Shown: positions 8,657-16,672 of the stretch, one piece after another
How the letters are laid out: every line of letters begins with the position of its first letter
Position numbering within the stretch: position 1 is the stretch's first letter
NCBI RefSeq assembly: GCF_023556335.1
Contig: NZ_JAIKTS010000002.1
Location: 62,001-126,000, forward strand
Direction: 5' to 3'
Length of the DNA: 64,000 nt
From: Stenotrophomonas mori
GTDB taxonomy: Bacteria; Pseudomonadota; Gammaproteobacteria; Xanthomonadales; Xanthomonadaceae
Position numbers and translations under genes: made by a program
The notes under the pieces: generated by a model
Databases searched by the model: none
Seen by the model: the letters and a program-made list of their open reading frames with translations, nothing else
What the model was told of the DNA's origin: nothing

Positions 8657-10081
8657 ATGCGACCGCTTCCCACCCTGCTCACCCTGGCCCTGGCCGCCGC
8701 CTTCGGCGGATTCACCGTCAGCGCCATCCATGCCCACCTGGACAACCGCGCCGAGGCCGCGCCCAGCGCCGTGGTGCCCGCCACCGCCGCACTGCCGGCC
8801 GTGGTCGCCGGACAGCCGGTGCCGTCGCTGGCGCCGATGCTGGAGCGGGCGATGCCGGCCGTGGTCAGCGTCAACACCAAGCAGGTGGTCCGGGTGCGCA
8901 ACCCGTTCTTCGACGACCCGTTCTTCCGCCGCCTGTTCCCGCAGGTGCCGCAGGAGCGCATCAACGAGTCGCTGGGCTCGGGGGTGATCATCGACGCCGA
9001 CAAGGGCTACGTGCTGACCAACCACCACGTCATCGACAACGCCGACGACGTGCAGGCGACGCTGGCCGACGGGCGCACGGTCAAGGCCGAGTTCCTCGGC
9101 TCCGACCCGGACACCGACATCGCCCTGATCCGCATTCCGGCCGACAAGCTCACCGCGCTGCCGCTGGGCGACAGCAACCAGCTACGTGTCGGCGACTTCG
9201 TGGTCGCCATCGGCAACCCGTTCGGCTTCAGCCAGACCGTGACCTCGGGCATCGTCTCGGCGGTCGGCCGCAGCGGCATCCGCGGGCTGGGCTTCCAGAA
9301 CTTCATCCAGACCGATGCCTCGATCAACCCCGGCAACTCCGGCGGCGCGCTGGTCAACCTGTCCGGGCAGCTGGTGGGCATCAACACCGCCAGCTTCAAC
9401 CCGCGCGGCAGCATGGCCGGCAACATCGGCCTGGGCCTGGCGATCCCCTCCAACCTGGCGCGCGACGTCGTCGAGCAGCTGGTCACCAAGGGCGTGGTGG
9501 TCCGCGGCACGCTCGGGCTGGAAACCCAGAACCTGAGCCCGCAGCTGGCCCAGGGCCTCGGCCTGGCCGAGGCGCGCGGCGCCCTGGTCACCCGCGTGCT
9601 GGCCGGCTCCGGCGCCGCCGATGCCGGGCTCAAGGCCGGCGACGTGGTGCTGGCGCTCAACGGCCAGCGCGTGGACAACGCGCAGGCCCTGCACAACTTC
9701 GAAGGCCTGTCGTCGGTGGGCAGCCGCGTGGAGCTCGACGTCCGCCGCGACGGCAAGCCGCTGCAGCTCCAGGCCACCCTCAAGGAGCAGCCGCGCGCGG
9801 TCGGCGGCGACACCCTGGACCCCCGGCTGGCCGGCGCCACGTTCGCCGACCTGCCCGAATCGCTGCGCCAGGCCGGGCTCAACGGCGTGCTGGTCAGCGA
9901 GGTCGCACGTGGCAGCCGCGCCGCCCAGTCCGGGCTGGCCAGCGGCGACATCGTGCTGGCCGCGAGCAGCGGCGAGTTCGTCGACCTGGCCAGCTGGCGC
10001 GCGAGCTTCGACGCCCGGCCGCAGCAGCTGGTGCTGCGCATCCTGCGCGGCAACGCACCCGGGCAGCTGGTGATGCGATGA
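8657..10081 (+). CDS. HtrA/DegP-family periplasmic serine endoprotease
   Basis: A 474-residue S1C protease that degrades or refolds misfolded envelope proteins. It has an N-terminal signal or anchor segment (LPTLLTLALAAAFGGFTVS). The trypsin-like domain carries the catalytic triad at His124 (TNHHVID), Asp154 (DTDIALI) and Ser228 (INPGNSGGAL). Two PDZ domains follow (about 270-360 and 375-474). Length and domain order fit the DegQ/MucD group. It is transcribed divergently from the nrdJ remnant. The start at 8657 gives a good signal sequence and lies just after the intergenic region. Confidence 0.94.
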   Translation: MRPLPTLLTLALAAAFGGFTVSAIHAHLDNRAEAAPSAVVPATAALPAVVAGQPVPSLAPMLERAMPAVVSVNTKQVVRVRNPFFDDPFFRRLFPQVPQERINESLGSGVIIDADKGYVLTNHHVIDNADDVQATLADGRTVKAEFLGSDPDTDIALIRIPADKLTALPLGDSNQLRVGDFVVAIGNPFGFSQTVTSGIVSAVGRSGIRGLGFQNFIQTDASINPGNSGGALVNLSGQLVGINTASFNPRGSMAGNIGLGLAIPSNLARDVVEQLVTKGVVVRGTLGLETQNLSPQLAQGLGLAEARGALVTRVLAGSGAADAGLKAGDVVLALNGQRVDNAQALHNFEGLSSVGSRVELDVRRDGKPLQLQATLKEQPRAVGGDTLDPRLAGATFADLPESLRQAGLNGVLVSEVARGSRAAQSGLASGDIVLAASSGEFVDLASWRASFDARPQQLVLRILRGNAPGQLVMR

Positions 10082-10211
10082 TCGACCCCGCCGGCGCGCA
10101 CGGCCGCCGCCGCGCGCCGGCACTGACGTGCCATACACCTGGCGGCTGGTATTGCTTGCACCCTGCGCCGATGCGAAGGCGCCGACCCTGGACCCCCTGA
10201 GGAGACACCCG

Positions 10212-10571
10212 ATGAGCCCCACCAACACCGACAACATGAAGGAACACCTGGGCGACGCCGGCACCCACCTGAAGTCGGCCGCCAAGGCCGCCGGTTCCGC
10301 CGTCAAGGGCGCCGCGGACGCCGCCGGCGACGAACTGCGCCTGGGCAAGGCCAACATGAAGGCCGAACTCTCCGACAGCGCGCTGTCCGGCCTGGCCGCC
10401 GCCGAACTGGGCGGGGCCGCCGCGAAGGAGCAGATGGATGCGTTGATGGACAAGGGCAAGGACCTGGTCGACAGCGCCGCCGACCTGATCCGCGAGCGTC
10501 CGCTGGCGTCGTTCGGCGTCGCCTTCGCCGCCGGCTGGATCATCGCCAAGCTCGCCCGCAGCAACGATTGA
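10212..10571 (+). CDS. DUF883/ElaB-YqjD-like ribosome- or membrane-associated protein
   Basis: A 119-residue protein with a long Ala/Lys-rich amphipathic helical region and a single C-terminal membrane helix (RERPLASFGVAFAAGWIIAKLARSND) containing the glycine spacing typical of the DUF883 family (YqjD, ElaB). E. coli members are tail-anchored, stress-induced and bind ribosomes. The ATG at 10212 was chosen over upstream in-frame codons because a good ribosome binding site (GAGGAG) lies 7 bases before it. It is the first gene of a tight cluster with the next two envelope genes, an arrangement like yqjD-yqjE-yqjK. Confidence 0.85.
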   Translation: MSPTNTDNMKEHLGDAGTHLKSAAKAAGSAVKGAADAAGDELRLGKANMKAELSDSALSGLAAAELGGAAAKEQMDALMDKGKDLVDSAADLIRERPLASFGVAFAAGWIIAKLARSND

Positions 10572-10578
10572 CCGGAAC

Positions 10579-11088
10579 GTGAGCGAGGACACGCCAAGGC
10601 CGGACACGGCCGAGGACGGCGCCGGCGGCGACACCGGCGCGACCCCGGGGCTGGAGGAAAGCATCCGCGAGGTCGGCGGCGCCGGACGGCAGACGCTGGC
10701 CTCGGCCGGGCTTGCGCTGCGCTCGCTGCGGCGGCTCGCCTCCAGCGACTTCGCACTGGCGCGCAGCGCCTTCGGGCGCGCACTGGCCTGGAGCGGGGTG
10801 GCCATCGTGTTCGGCGCCTCGGCCTGGCTGCTGCTGGCGGCCACGCTGATCGCGCTGCTGCACTACCTGGGGCTGTCCTGGCTGCTGTCGCTGCTGATCA
10901 CCTCGCTCGCCAGCCTGGGCGTCACCGCCTATGCGATCTGGCGGGTCTCGTTCTTCTTCCACCACACCGGCATGCATGCGACCCGGCGGCAGCTGTCGCG
11001 GCTCGGCCTGTTCGACGAGGCGGGCACGGACGAGGACGACGAGGACGAACCGGATGCAGGCACGCCGGAAGGAGGCGCGACGCGATGA
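10579..11088 (+). CDS. Phage holin family / YqjE-like inner membrane protein
   Basis: A 169-residue protein with an acidic N-terminus and two adjacent hydrophobic helices (about residues 75-93 and 97-120) linked by a short turn (HYLGLS), then an amphipathic segment and a strongly acidic tail (DEDDEDEPD). This is the layout of the YqjE/DUF1469 family, annotated as phage holin-like because of the helix pair but not phage-derived. Translation starts at GTG, 7 bases after the previous gene. The 3' end overlaps the next gene by 4 bases. Probable function is membrane stress response; precise role unknown. Confidence 0.8.
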   Translation: MSEDTPRPDTAEDGAGGDTGATPGLEESIREVGGAGRQTLASAGLALRSLRRLASSDFALARSAFGRALAWSGVAIVFGASAWLLLAATLIALLHYLGLSWLLSLLITSLASLGVTAYAIWRVSFFFHHTGMHATRRQLSRLGLFDEAGTDEDDEDEPDAGTPEGGATR

Positions 11089-11528
11089 ACTTCGACGCCC
11101 TGCAACGCCGTGTGCGCCGCGCCGAGACCGTGGTGGAACGGCGCATGGACGAAACCGTCCAGCACTGGGATGCGCTGGAAACCGCCTGGCGCCGCAGCTG
11201 GACCCCGGGCCGCATCGTGGTCGTCGGCCTGGCCGGCGGCTTCCTGGCCGGCAAGCTGGAACCCGGCGGCGCCTTCAGCGGCGCACGCTGGCTGCAGATG
11301 GTGGGCTCGGTCTCCGGGCTGGTGAGCTCGGCGCAGGCCTCGATCGCCTCCCTGCGCGAGGCGGCGATGGCGGCCGCCGCCGGCCTGGCCGCCTCGGCCG
11401 CGACCGCCGCGGCTGACGGCGAGGCCGCGCAGGCGGCCGGCGACACGCCGGAGCCGACGGATACCGGACCCGCCGCATCGGCACCGCCGCGCCCCGCGGA
11501 AGCGGCCACGGAACTGTCCGAACCCTGA
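11085..11528 (+). CDS. Hypothetical membrane-associated protein of yqjDEK-like cluster
   Basis: A 147-residue protein. Residues 1-40 are a charged helix (FDALQRRVRRAETVVERRMDE) probably forming a coiled coil, followed by RIVVVGLAGGFLAGKL, a short glycine-rich hydrophobic segment that may insert in the membrane. The last 60 residues are Ala/Pro-rich and low complexity. No named family is recognised. It overlaps the holin-like gene by 4 bases (ATGA), so it belongs to the same transcription unit and probably acts with those two proteins, occupying the place of yqjK in enterobacteria. Confidence 0.7.
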   Translation: MNFDALQRRVRRAETVVERRMDETVQHWDALETAWRRSWTPGRIVVVGLAGGFLAGKLEPGGAFSGARWLQMVGSVSGLVSSAQASIASLREAAMAAAAGLAASAATAAADGEAAQAAGDTPEPTDTGPAASAPPRPAEAATELSEP

Positions 11529-11570
11529 GCCGCACCGGCAGCCCCGCGGCCGGTGCCGTAAAATGGCAGC

Positions 11571-12266
11571 GTGAACTTCCCTGTCCTAGCCATCACCCTC
11601 GACCTGGACGACACGCTCTGGCCGTTCGCGCCCATCGGCGCCCGCATCGACCAGGTGCTGCACGACTGGATGCGCGTCCACAGTCCCGCCACCGCGGCGA
11701 TGTACCCGGTGGAGGCCATGCGCGAACTGCGCGTGCGCACCTTCGACGACAACCCGCACCTGCATTACGACCTGAGCGCGCTGCGCCGCCTCACCCTGAC
11801 CGAAGCACTGCAGAACAGCGGCGCCGGCATGGAGCTGCTGGAACCGGCCTACGAGGCGTTCTACGCCGCGCGCAACCAGGTCGAGTTCTATCCGGACGCA
11901 CTGGATGCACTGCACCGCATCGCCGCGCGCGTGCCGGTCGCCGCGGTCAGCAACGGCAACGCCGACCTGCAGCGCATCGGCATCGGCGAGCTGTTCGCCT
12001 TCCAGCTCGGCTCGCGCGAGTTCGGTGCCGCCAAGCCCGACCCGGGCATCTTCCACGCCGCCTGCGAGCGCCTGGGCGTCGAGCGCGGCCAGGTCCTGCA
12101 CGTGGGCGACCACGCCGAGATGGACGTGGCCGGCGCGATCCGTGCCGGCCTGCGCGGCTGCTGGATCAACCGCGACGCACAGGCCTGGCCGCATGCCGGG
12201 CTGCAGCCGGACCTGCAGTTCGACACCCTCGCCGGGCTGGCCGACTGGCTGGACGCGCGGGCCTGA
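11571..12266 (+). CDS. HAD-superfamily phosphatase (YjjG/HAD-IA type)
   Basis: A 231-residue haloacid-dehalogenase phosphatase. Motif I is LDLDDTLWPF, with nucleophile Asp11 and acid/base Asp13. Motif II is AVSNGNAD. The motif III lysine lies in GAAKPDPGIFHAACE. Motif IV is HVGDHAEMDVAGA. The helical cap inserted after motif I marks subfamily IA. Substrates are likely small phosphoesters such as nucleotides or riboflavin precursors; sequence alone does not decide. It starts at GTG. The gene stands alone between the envelope cluster and the DUF1294 gene. Confidence 0.88.
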   Translation: MNFPVLAITLDLDDTLWPFAPIGARIDQVLHDWMRVHSPATAAMYPVEAMRELRVRTFDDNPHLHYDLSALRRLTLTEALQNSGAGMELLEPAYEAFYAARNQVEFYPDALDALHRIAARVPVAAVSNGNADLQRIGIGELFAFQLGSREFGAAKPDPGIFHAACERLGVERGQVLHVGDHAEMDVAGAIRAGLRGCWINRDAQAWPHAGLQPDLQFDTLAGLADWLDARA

Positions 12267-12271
12267 GCCGC

Positions 12272-12889
12272 ATGCCGGGACCGGGCCGCATCGAGCAGTG
12301 GAACGCGCCCCGGGGCCGCGGTGTCGTGCCGGCGTTCGCATCGCCGGCCGCCGCGGGTGATCTCGCGGCCCTCGCCCACGCCGGCCGCGGCTCCGTCGAG
12401 CCCCCCGCACCCGCTGGCCGCACGCGGCGGCGGCCGGACGCGACCGGCCCCGCCTCCGCGGCCGGTGCAGGGCGCGGAACACCGCGGCGGCGGAACGCGG
12501 CGGGAATACCCGCACGCCACCACCGTGCGCCCCTGCAGGACCACCTGCCGCGCGCCGTGCTGGCCGTGGCGCTGCTCGCCCTGGCCGCCGGCAGCCTGCT
12601 GCAGGCCTGGCCGCCCGCGGTCACGGTGGCCTACGCGGCGATGGGCCTGGCCAGCTTCCTCGCCTACCGCCACGACAAGCGGGCCGCCGCCAGCGGGCGC
12701 CAGCGCACGCCGGAGAGCACCCTGCACCTGCTGGACCTGTGCTGTGGCTGGCCGGGCGGCCTGCTCGCCCAGCAGCGCTACCGCCACAAGACCCGCAAGC
12801 TCCGTTTCCAGTGCGTGTTCTGGCTCACCCTGCTGCTGAACTGCGCCGCGCTCCTCTGGCTGCTGCCGGCCCTTCCCAGCCCCCCGTGA
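12272..12889 (+). CDS. DUF1294 membrane protein with degenerate cold-shock-like N-terminus
   Basis: The C-terminal ~90 residues (from LPRAVLAVALLAL) are a clear DUF1294 domain: a membrane helix, then AYRHDKRAAASGRQRTPESTLHLLDLCCGWPGGLLAQQRYRHKTRK, then a second helix. Family members often have a cold shock domain in front. Here residues 5-18 (GRIEQWNAPRGRGVV) look like its first strand, but the following ~60 residues are Arg/Pro/Ala-rich and show no RNP motif, so the RNA-binding domain appears eroded or frame-scrambled. It begins 5 bases after the HAD gene. The function of DUF1294 is unknown. Confidence 0.75.
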   Translation: MPGPGRIEQWNAPRGRGVVPAFASPAAAGDLAALAHAGRGSVEPPAPAGRTRRRPDATGPASAAGAGRGTPRRRNAAGIPARHHRAPLQDHLPRAVLAVALLALAAGSLLQAWPPAVTVAYAAMGLASFLAYRHDKRAAASGRQRTPESTLHLLDLCCGWPGGLLAQQRYRHKTRKLRFQCVFWLTLLLNCAALLWLLPALPSPP

Positions 12890-12944
12890 TCCCCGCGCCG
12901 ACGGCCCTGCGCCGCCGGTCCCCCCGACTACCAGGAATGCCCCC

Positions 12945-14324
12945 ATGACCCATCCCTCGCTTCCCACCGGCTTCACCTCCGACACCACCGGTGCCCGCCC
13001 GCTGCACGTCCTCGACACGGCCGCCTTCGCCGCCTGGCGCGAGACCCAGCCGGAGGCTGTCCGCGCCTGGCTCGACAACCAGCAGTTCACCGCCGCCGCC
13101 GGCAGCGCCGTGCTGCTGCCGGGCACGGACGGCATCGCCGGCGCGGTGCTCGGCGTGGGCGATCGCGCCGACGCCTACGCCTACGCGCATGCGCCGTTCG
13201 CGCTGCCCGCCGGCAGCCGCTGGCAGCTGGCAGGCGGGCTGGATGCCGATGCGCTGGCCAACCTGCACCTGGGCTGGGGCCTGGGCAGCTACCGCTTCGC
13301 CCGCTACCGCACCCCGACGCGGGCACCGGCGCAGCTGGCCGCAGCCCCCGCGCAGGAGGTGTGCGACCTGATCGCCGCCAGCCTGCGCGTGCGCGACTGG
13401 GTCAACACCCCCACCGAGGACATGGGCCCGCAGCAGCTCGAAGATGCCGCGCGCGCATTGGCCGACGCCCACGGCGGCGCACTGGAGGTGATCGCCGGCG
13501 ACGAACTGCTGGAGCAGAACTTCCCCACCATCCACGCCGTCGGCCGCGCCTCGCACCGCGCACCGCGCCTGATCGTGCTGCGCTGGGGCAAGGCCGATGC
13601 CCCGCACCTGGCGCTGGTCGGCAAGGGCGTGTGCTTCGACACCGGCGGGCTGGACCTGAAGCCGGCCGACGGCATGCGCAACATGAAGAAGGACATGGGC
13701 GGCGCCGCACATGCGCTGGCGCTGGCCGGGCTGGTCATGGCCCAGCAGCTGCCGGTGCGCCTGACCCTGGTGGTGCCGGCGGTGGAGAACGCCGTCGGAC
13801 CGGACGCGTTCCGCCCCGGCGAGGTCATCACCACCCGCAAGGGCCTCAGCGTGGAGATCGACAACACCGACGCCGAAGGCCGCCTGATCCTGTGCGACGC
13901 GCTGACCTACGCCTGCGAACAGAAGCCCGCGACGATCATCGACTTCGCCACCCTCACCGGGGCGGCGCGCATCGCGCTCGGACCGGACCTGCCGGCGCTG
14001 TTCAGCAACGACGACACGCTCGCCCAGCAGTGGCTGGCGGCCGGCGACCGCACCCGCGACCCGGTCTGGCGCATGCCGTTGTGGCGGCCGTACCTGCGCT
14101 ATCTCCACAGCGGCATCGCCGACCTCGCCAACGCCGGCTCGCGCATGGCCGGCAGCGTCACCGCGGCGCTGTACCTGGAGCGGTTCGTGGACCCCGGCCT
14201 GCCGTGGGCGCACCTGGACGTGTATGCATGGAACGACGGCGAGCGTCCCGGCCGGCCCGCCGGTGGCGAAGCACTGGCACTGCGCTCGGCCTGGGCGATG
14301 CTCAAGGCCCGCTACGGCGGCTGA
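12945..14324 (+). CDS. Leucyl aminopeptidase family protein (M17)
   Basis: A 459-residue cytoplasmic metallo-aminopeptidase with an N-terminal macro-like domain and C-terminal catalytic domain. The M17 signature NTDAEGRL is present, together with the metal ligands in VGKGVCFDTGGLDLKP and MKKDMGGAAHA and the region DFATLTGAARIALG. It removes N-terminal residues, preferentially Leu or other hydrophobic ones, from peptides in turnover. Length is slightly shorter than PepA (about 500), as in the PepB-like subgroup. A TfoX-domain gene follows closely. Confidence 0.94.
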   Translation: MTHPSLPTGFTSDTTGARPLHVLDTAAFAAWRETQPEAVRAWLDNQQFTAAAGSAVLLPGTDGIAGAVLGVGDRADAYAYAHAPFALPAGSRWQLAGGLDADALANLHLGWGLGSYRFARYRTPTRAPAQLAAAPAQEVCDLIAASLRVRDWVNTPTEDMGPQQLEDAARALADAHGGALEVIAGDELLEQNFPTIHAVGRASHRAPRLIVLRWGKADAPHLALVGKGVCFDTGGLDLKPADGMRNMKKDMGGAAHALALAGLVMAQQLPVRLTLVVPAVENAVGPDAFRPGEVITTRKGLSVEIDNTDAEGRLILCDALTYACEQKPATIIDFATLTGAARIALGPDLPALFSNDDTLAQQWLAAGDRTRDPVWRMPLWRPYLRYLHSGIADLANAGSRMAGSVTAALYLERFVDPGLPWAHLDVYAWNDGERPGRPAGGEALALRSAWAMLKARYGG

Positions 14325-14330
14325 GCCCGC

Positions 14331-14663
14331 ATGGCCACCGACCGCGGCTTCGTCGACTACGTGGCCGAGCAGATCGCGCTCGGCCCGCGGCTCACCCATC
14401 GCAGGCTGTTCGGCGAGTACGCGCTCTACGTGGACGACAAGGGAGTGGCCTTCGCCTGCGACAACCGGTTGTTCGTCAAGCCCTCCGCCGCGGCCGACGA
14501 GCTCGCGCCGCAGTTGCCGCGGCTGCCGCCCTACCCGGGCGCGAAGGGGTACCCGGTGGCCGACGAACTGCTGGACGACCCGGACCGCCTGCGCGAACTG
14601 ATCCTGCGCACCGCGGAGCTGATGCTGCCGCCGAAGCCGAGAACGAAGCGCGCCCGGCGCTGA
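14331..14663 (+). CDS. TfoX/Sxy N-terminal domain protein
   Basis: A 110-residue protein consisting of the TfoX N-terminal domain only: RGFVDYVAEQIA, RRLFGEYALYVDDKGVAFACDNRLFVKPS and GYPVADELLDDPDRL are the conserved blocks. In Haemophilus and Vibrio the two-domain TfoX/Sxy activates competence genes with CRP. Stand-alone N-domain proteins are common and of unproven function. It starts 6 bases after the M17 aminopeptidase stop and may be cotranscribed. GTAG-type REP elements follow its 3' end. Confidence 0.85.
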   Translation: MATDRGFVDYVAEQIALGPRLTHRRLFGEYALYVDDKGVAFACDNRLFVKPSAAADELAPQLPRLPPYPGAKGYPVADELLDDPDRLRELILRTAELMLPPKPRTKRARR

Positions 14664-14695
14664 CCGGCCGCCGGCGCACGTTCCCGGCGGCCCCC

Positions 14696-14749
14696 GTAGA
14701 ACGGGGCAATGCCCCGTTGCGGCATTACCGACCAATGCCCCGCCGGGCC
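14696..14749 (+). repeat. GTAG-type REP element, copy 1
   Basis: The 54-base unit begins GTAGAACGGGGCAATGCCCC, a hairpin with a GTAG 5' end, and is repeated 84 bases downstream at about 90% identity. GTAG-headed palindromes of this form are the REP elements of Stenotrophomonas and relatives, mobilised in trans by RAYT transposases. No RAYT gene lies in the window. Confidence 0.75.
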
Positions 14750-14779
14750 ACCGCCCAGCACCACCGCCCCCGCCACCTT

Positions 14780-14847
14780 GTAGAGCGGGGCAATGCCCCG
14801 CTGCGGCATCACCGACCAACGCCCCGCCGGGCCTTGCCCGGCGCTAC
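14780..14847. repeat. Pair of inverted GTAG REP elements (BIME-like)
   Basis: The plus-strand half begins GTAGAGCGGGGCAATGCCCC and matches copy 1. Facing it on the minus strand is GTAGCGCCGGGCAAGGCCCG, ending at 14847. The two hairpins head towards each other as in a bacterial interspersed mosaic element. The minus-strand GTAG contains the TAG stop codon of the response-regulator gene, so the element inserted or evolved flush with its 3' end. It can also serve as a transcription terminator for both flanking genes. Confidence 0.75.
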
Positions 14848-15446
14848 AGCCAGCCTTTCTGCCGCGCCAGCCGATACGCCTCGATGCGATTGGCGACACC
14901 CAGCTTGCCGATGCACTCGGACAGGTAGTTGCGCACGGTGCCATGCGACAACCCGAGCTGCTCGGCGATCTCGTTGGCCGAACGGCCCTCGCCGGCCAGG
15001 CGCAGCACCTGGCGCTCGCGGTCGTTGAGCGGATCGGCCTCGGACCAGGCCTCCACCGCCAACTGCGGGTCGATGGCGCGGCCACCGCGATGCACCTGGC
15101 GCAGGGCCTCGGCCAGCTTCTCGGCCGGTGCGTCCTTGAGCAGATAGCCCTGCACGCCGGCGTCCAGCGCGCGGCGCAGGAAGCCGGTGCGGGCGAAAGT
15201 GGTGACGATCACCACCTTCGTCGCCAACCCGTGGCGCTGCACGCGCTGGGCCAGTTCCAGCCCGGTCAGGCCGGGCATCTCGATGTCGGTGACCAGTACG
15301 TCCGGGTTCAGCCGCTGCAGTTCGCACCATGCCGCCTCGCCATCGGCGGCGGCACCGACCACCTCGATGTCGGCCTCCAGGTTCAGCAGCGCCGACAACG
15401 CGCCGCGCACCATCGCCTGGTCTTCGGCCAGCAGGATGCGGATCAT
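14844..15446 (-). CDS. NarL/FixJ-family response regulator (DesR-like)
   Basis: A 200-residue two-domain regulator. The receiver domain (1-120) has the acidic pocket AEDQ, phospho-acceptor Asp54 (VTDIEMPG), a Thr in VIVTTFAR and Lys in YLLKDAPAE. The C-terminal LuxR-type helix-turn-helix is LNDRERQVLRLAGEGRSANE and LSHGTVRNYLSECIGKLGV. It overlaps the sensor kinase gene by 4 bases and is its cognate regulator. In related systems the target is an adjacent ABC exporter or desaturase gene; here the adjacent exporter is decayed. Confidence 0.93.
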   Translation of the reverse strand: MIRILLAEDQAMVRGALSALLNLEADIEVVGAAADGEAAWCELQRLNPDVLVTDIEMPGLTGLELAQRVQRHGLATKVVIVTTFARTGFLRRALDAGVQGYLLKDAPAEKLAEALRQVHRGGRAIDPQLAVEAWSEADPLNDRERQVLRLAGEGRSANEIAEQLGLSHGTVRNYLSECIGKLGVANRIEAYRLARQKGWL

Positions 15447-16636
15447 GCGCGCGCCTCCCTGGCGGTCAGATCAGGGTCGGAAACGGGAGAAGCCATGGGC
15501 GCGCCTCCGCCTCCCAGCGGCACGGTCACCGTCAACCGCGTACCGCCACCACGCGGCGAGTCGATCCGCAGGGTGCCGCCCAGCGCCGCCACCCGTTCGC
15601 GCATGCCGGCCAGACCGTTGCCGTTGGCGGACACGCCACCGCGGCCGTCGTCGCCGACCTCCAGCACCACGGCACCGGCGTCGACGCGCACGGCGATCAC
15701 CGCCTCGCCCGCCTGCGCATGGCGGGCGATGTTGGTGACCGCCTCGCGCAGCACCATCGCCAGCCCGCACTCGATCCAGGCGGGCATCGGCGGCGGCGGC
15801 GAATGCCGCAGGTGCACCCGCGAGGATTCCAGCAACAGGTGCGCCGAGGCGAGCTCGGCGACCATGTCGGCGGCGCGGAAGCCGGTGACGGCGCTGCGCA
15901 CCTGTGCCAGCGCGTCGCGCGCGATCTGCTCGGCCTCGGCCAGCTCGCGCTGCGCACGCGCCGGGTCGCGCTCGAACAGCTTGCGCGACAGCTCCATCTT
16001 CAGCGTGATCAGTGACAGGGTATGGCCGAGCAGGTCGTGCAGGTCGCGGCCGATACGCTCGCGTTCAGCGGTGGCGGCCAGGCGCCGCACTTCCTCGTGC
16101 GACAGCCGCAGCGCCGCGTCCTTCTCGCTGCTCGCGCGTTCGACGTTGACGATCAGGCCGATGCCCACGGTCAACGCCGGGATCCAGGCCACGGCCTGCC
16201 ACGGATAGCCGATCCACCAGGCCAGCGAGACGAAACCGGCGTTGAGCAGTACCAGCTCCAGCAGGTACCGGCGCATGCCGATACAGCGGTTGTAGCGCAG
16301 CATCACGCAACCGAACACGAAGTAGTTCATGCCCGAGGGATAGCTGCGCAGCAGCACCGTCGCCAGCGCGACCATCGCCAGCGCGAAGAGCGGGGCGTTG
16401 CGCCGGGATGCCACCAGGGTCATCACGAAGAGCAGGATGAACAGCGGATACGACCACAGCGTGATCAGCGCCCAGCGCAGGGTGAAACCGCCACCGAACA
16501 TCGGGGTGATGAACACCCAGACCGTCCACAGCAGATGCACGGCATCGGTCCACGGCCACTTGCCGAGCCTGAGGTTGTCGGCCACCACCGAATCGGGGGC
16601 GGGCTCCAGCCACGCAGGGAGATGGCGGTGGTTCAC
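15443..16636 (-). CDS. DesK-like sensor histidine kinase
   Basis: A 397-residue membrane sensor kinase with about five N-terminal transmembrane segments (residues 30-165) and no extracytoplasmic domain, as in DesK, which senses membrane state. The HisKA_3 dimerisation segment RERIGRDLHDLLGHTLSLI holds phospho-acceptor His200. The HATPase domain includes REAVTNIARHAQAG, VGDDGRGG and GNGLAGMRERVAALGG. It is transcribed with the response regulator (4-base overlap). Upstream on the same strand lie the remains of an ABC exporter. The signal is unknown. Confidence 0.92.
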   Translation of the reverse strand: MNHRHLPAWLEPAPDSVVADNLRLGKWPWTDAVHLLWTVWVFITPMFGGGFTLRWALITLWSYPLFILLFVMTLVASRRNAPLFALAMVALATVLLRSYPSGMNYFVFGCVMLRYNRCIGMRRYLLELVLLNAGFVSLAWWIGYPWQAVAWIPALTVGIGLIVNVERASSEKDAALRLSHEEVRRLAATAERERIGRDLHDLLGHTLSLITLKMELSRKLFERDPARAQRELAEAEQIARDALAQVRSAVTGFRAADMVAELASAHLLLESSRVHLRHSPPPPMPAWIECGLAMVLREAVTNIARHAQAGEAVIAVRVDAGAVVLEVGDDGRGGVSANGNGLAGMRERVAALGGTLRIDSPRGGGTRLTVTVPLGGGGAPMASPVSDPDLTAREARA

Positions 16637-16672
16637 GGGGCGGTTCCTGTCATGCAGGCGCCGATGATGCCA

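Noticed and set aside
10579..11088. Prophage remnant suggested by a holin-like protein
   Set aside because: The YqjE-type holin family is chromosomal, and no other phage gene is nearby.
12825..14819. A 664-codon minus-strand frame
   Set aside because: It is the shadow of the M17 aminopeptidase gene, which has its full signature on the plus strand.
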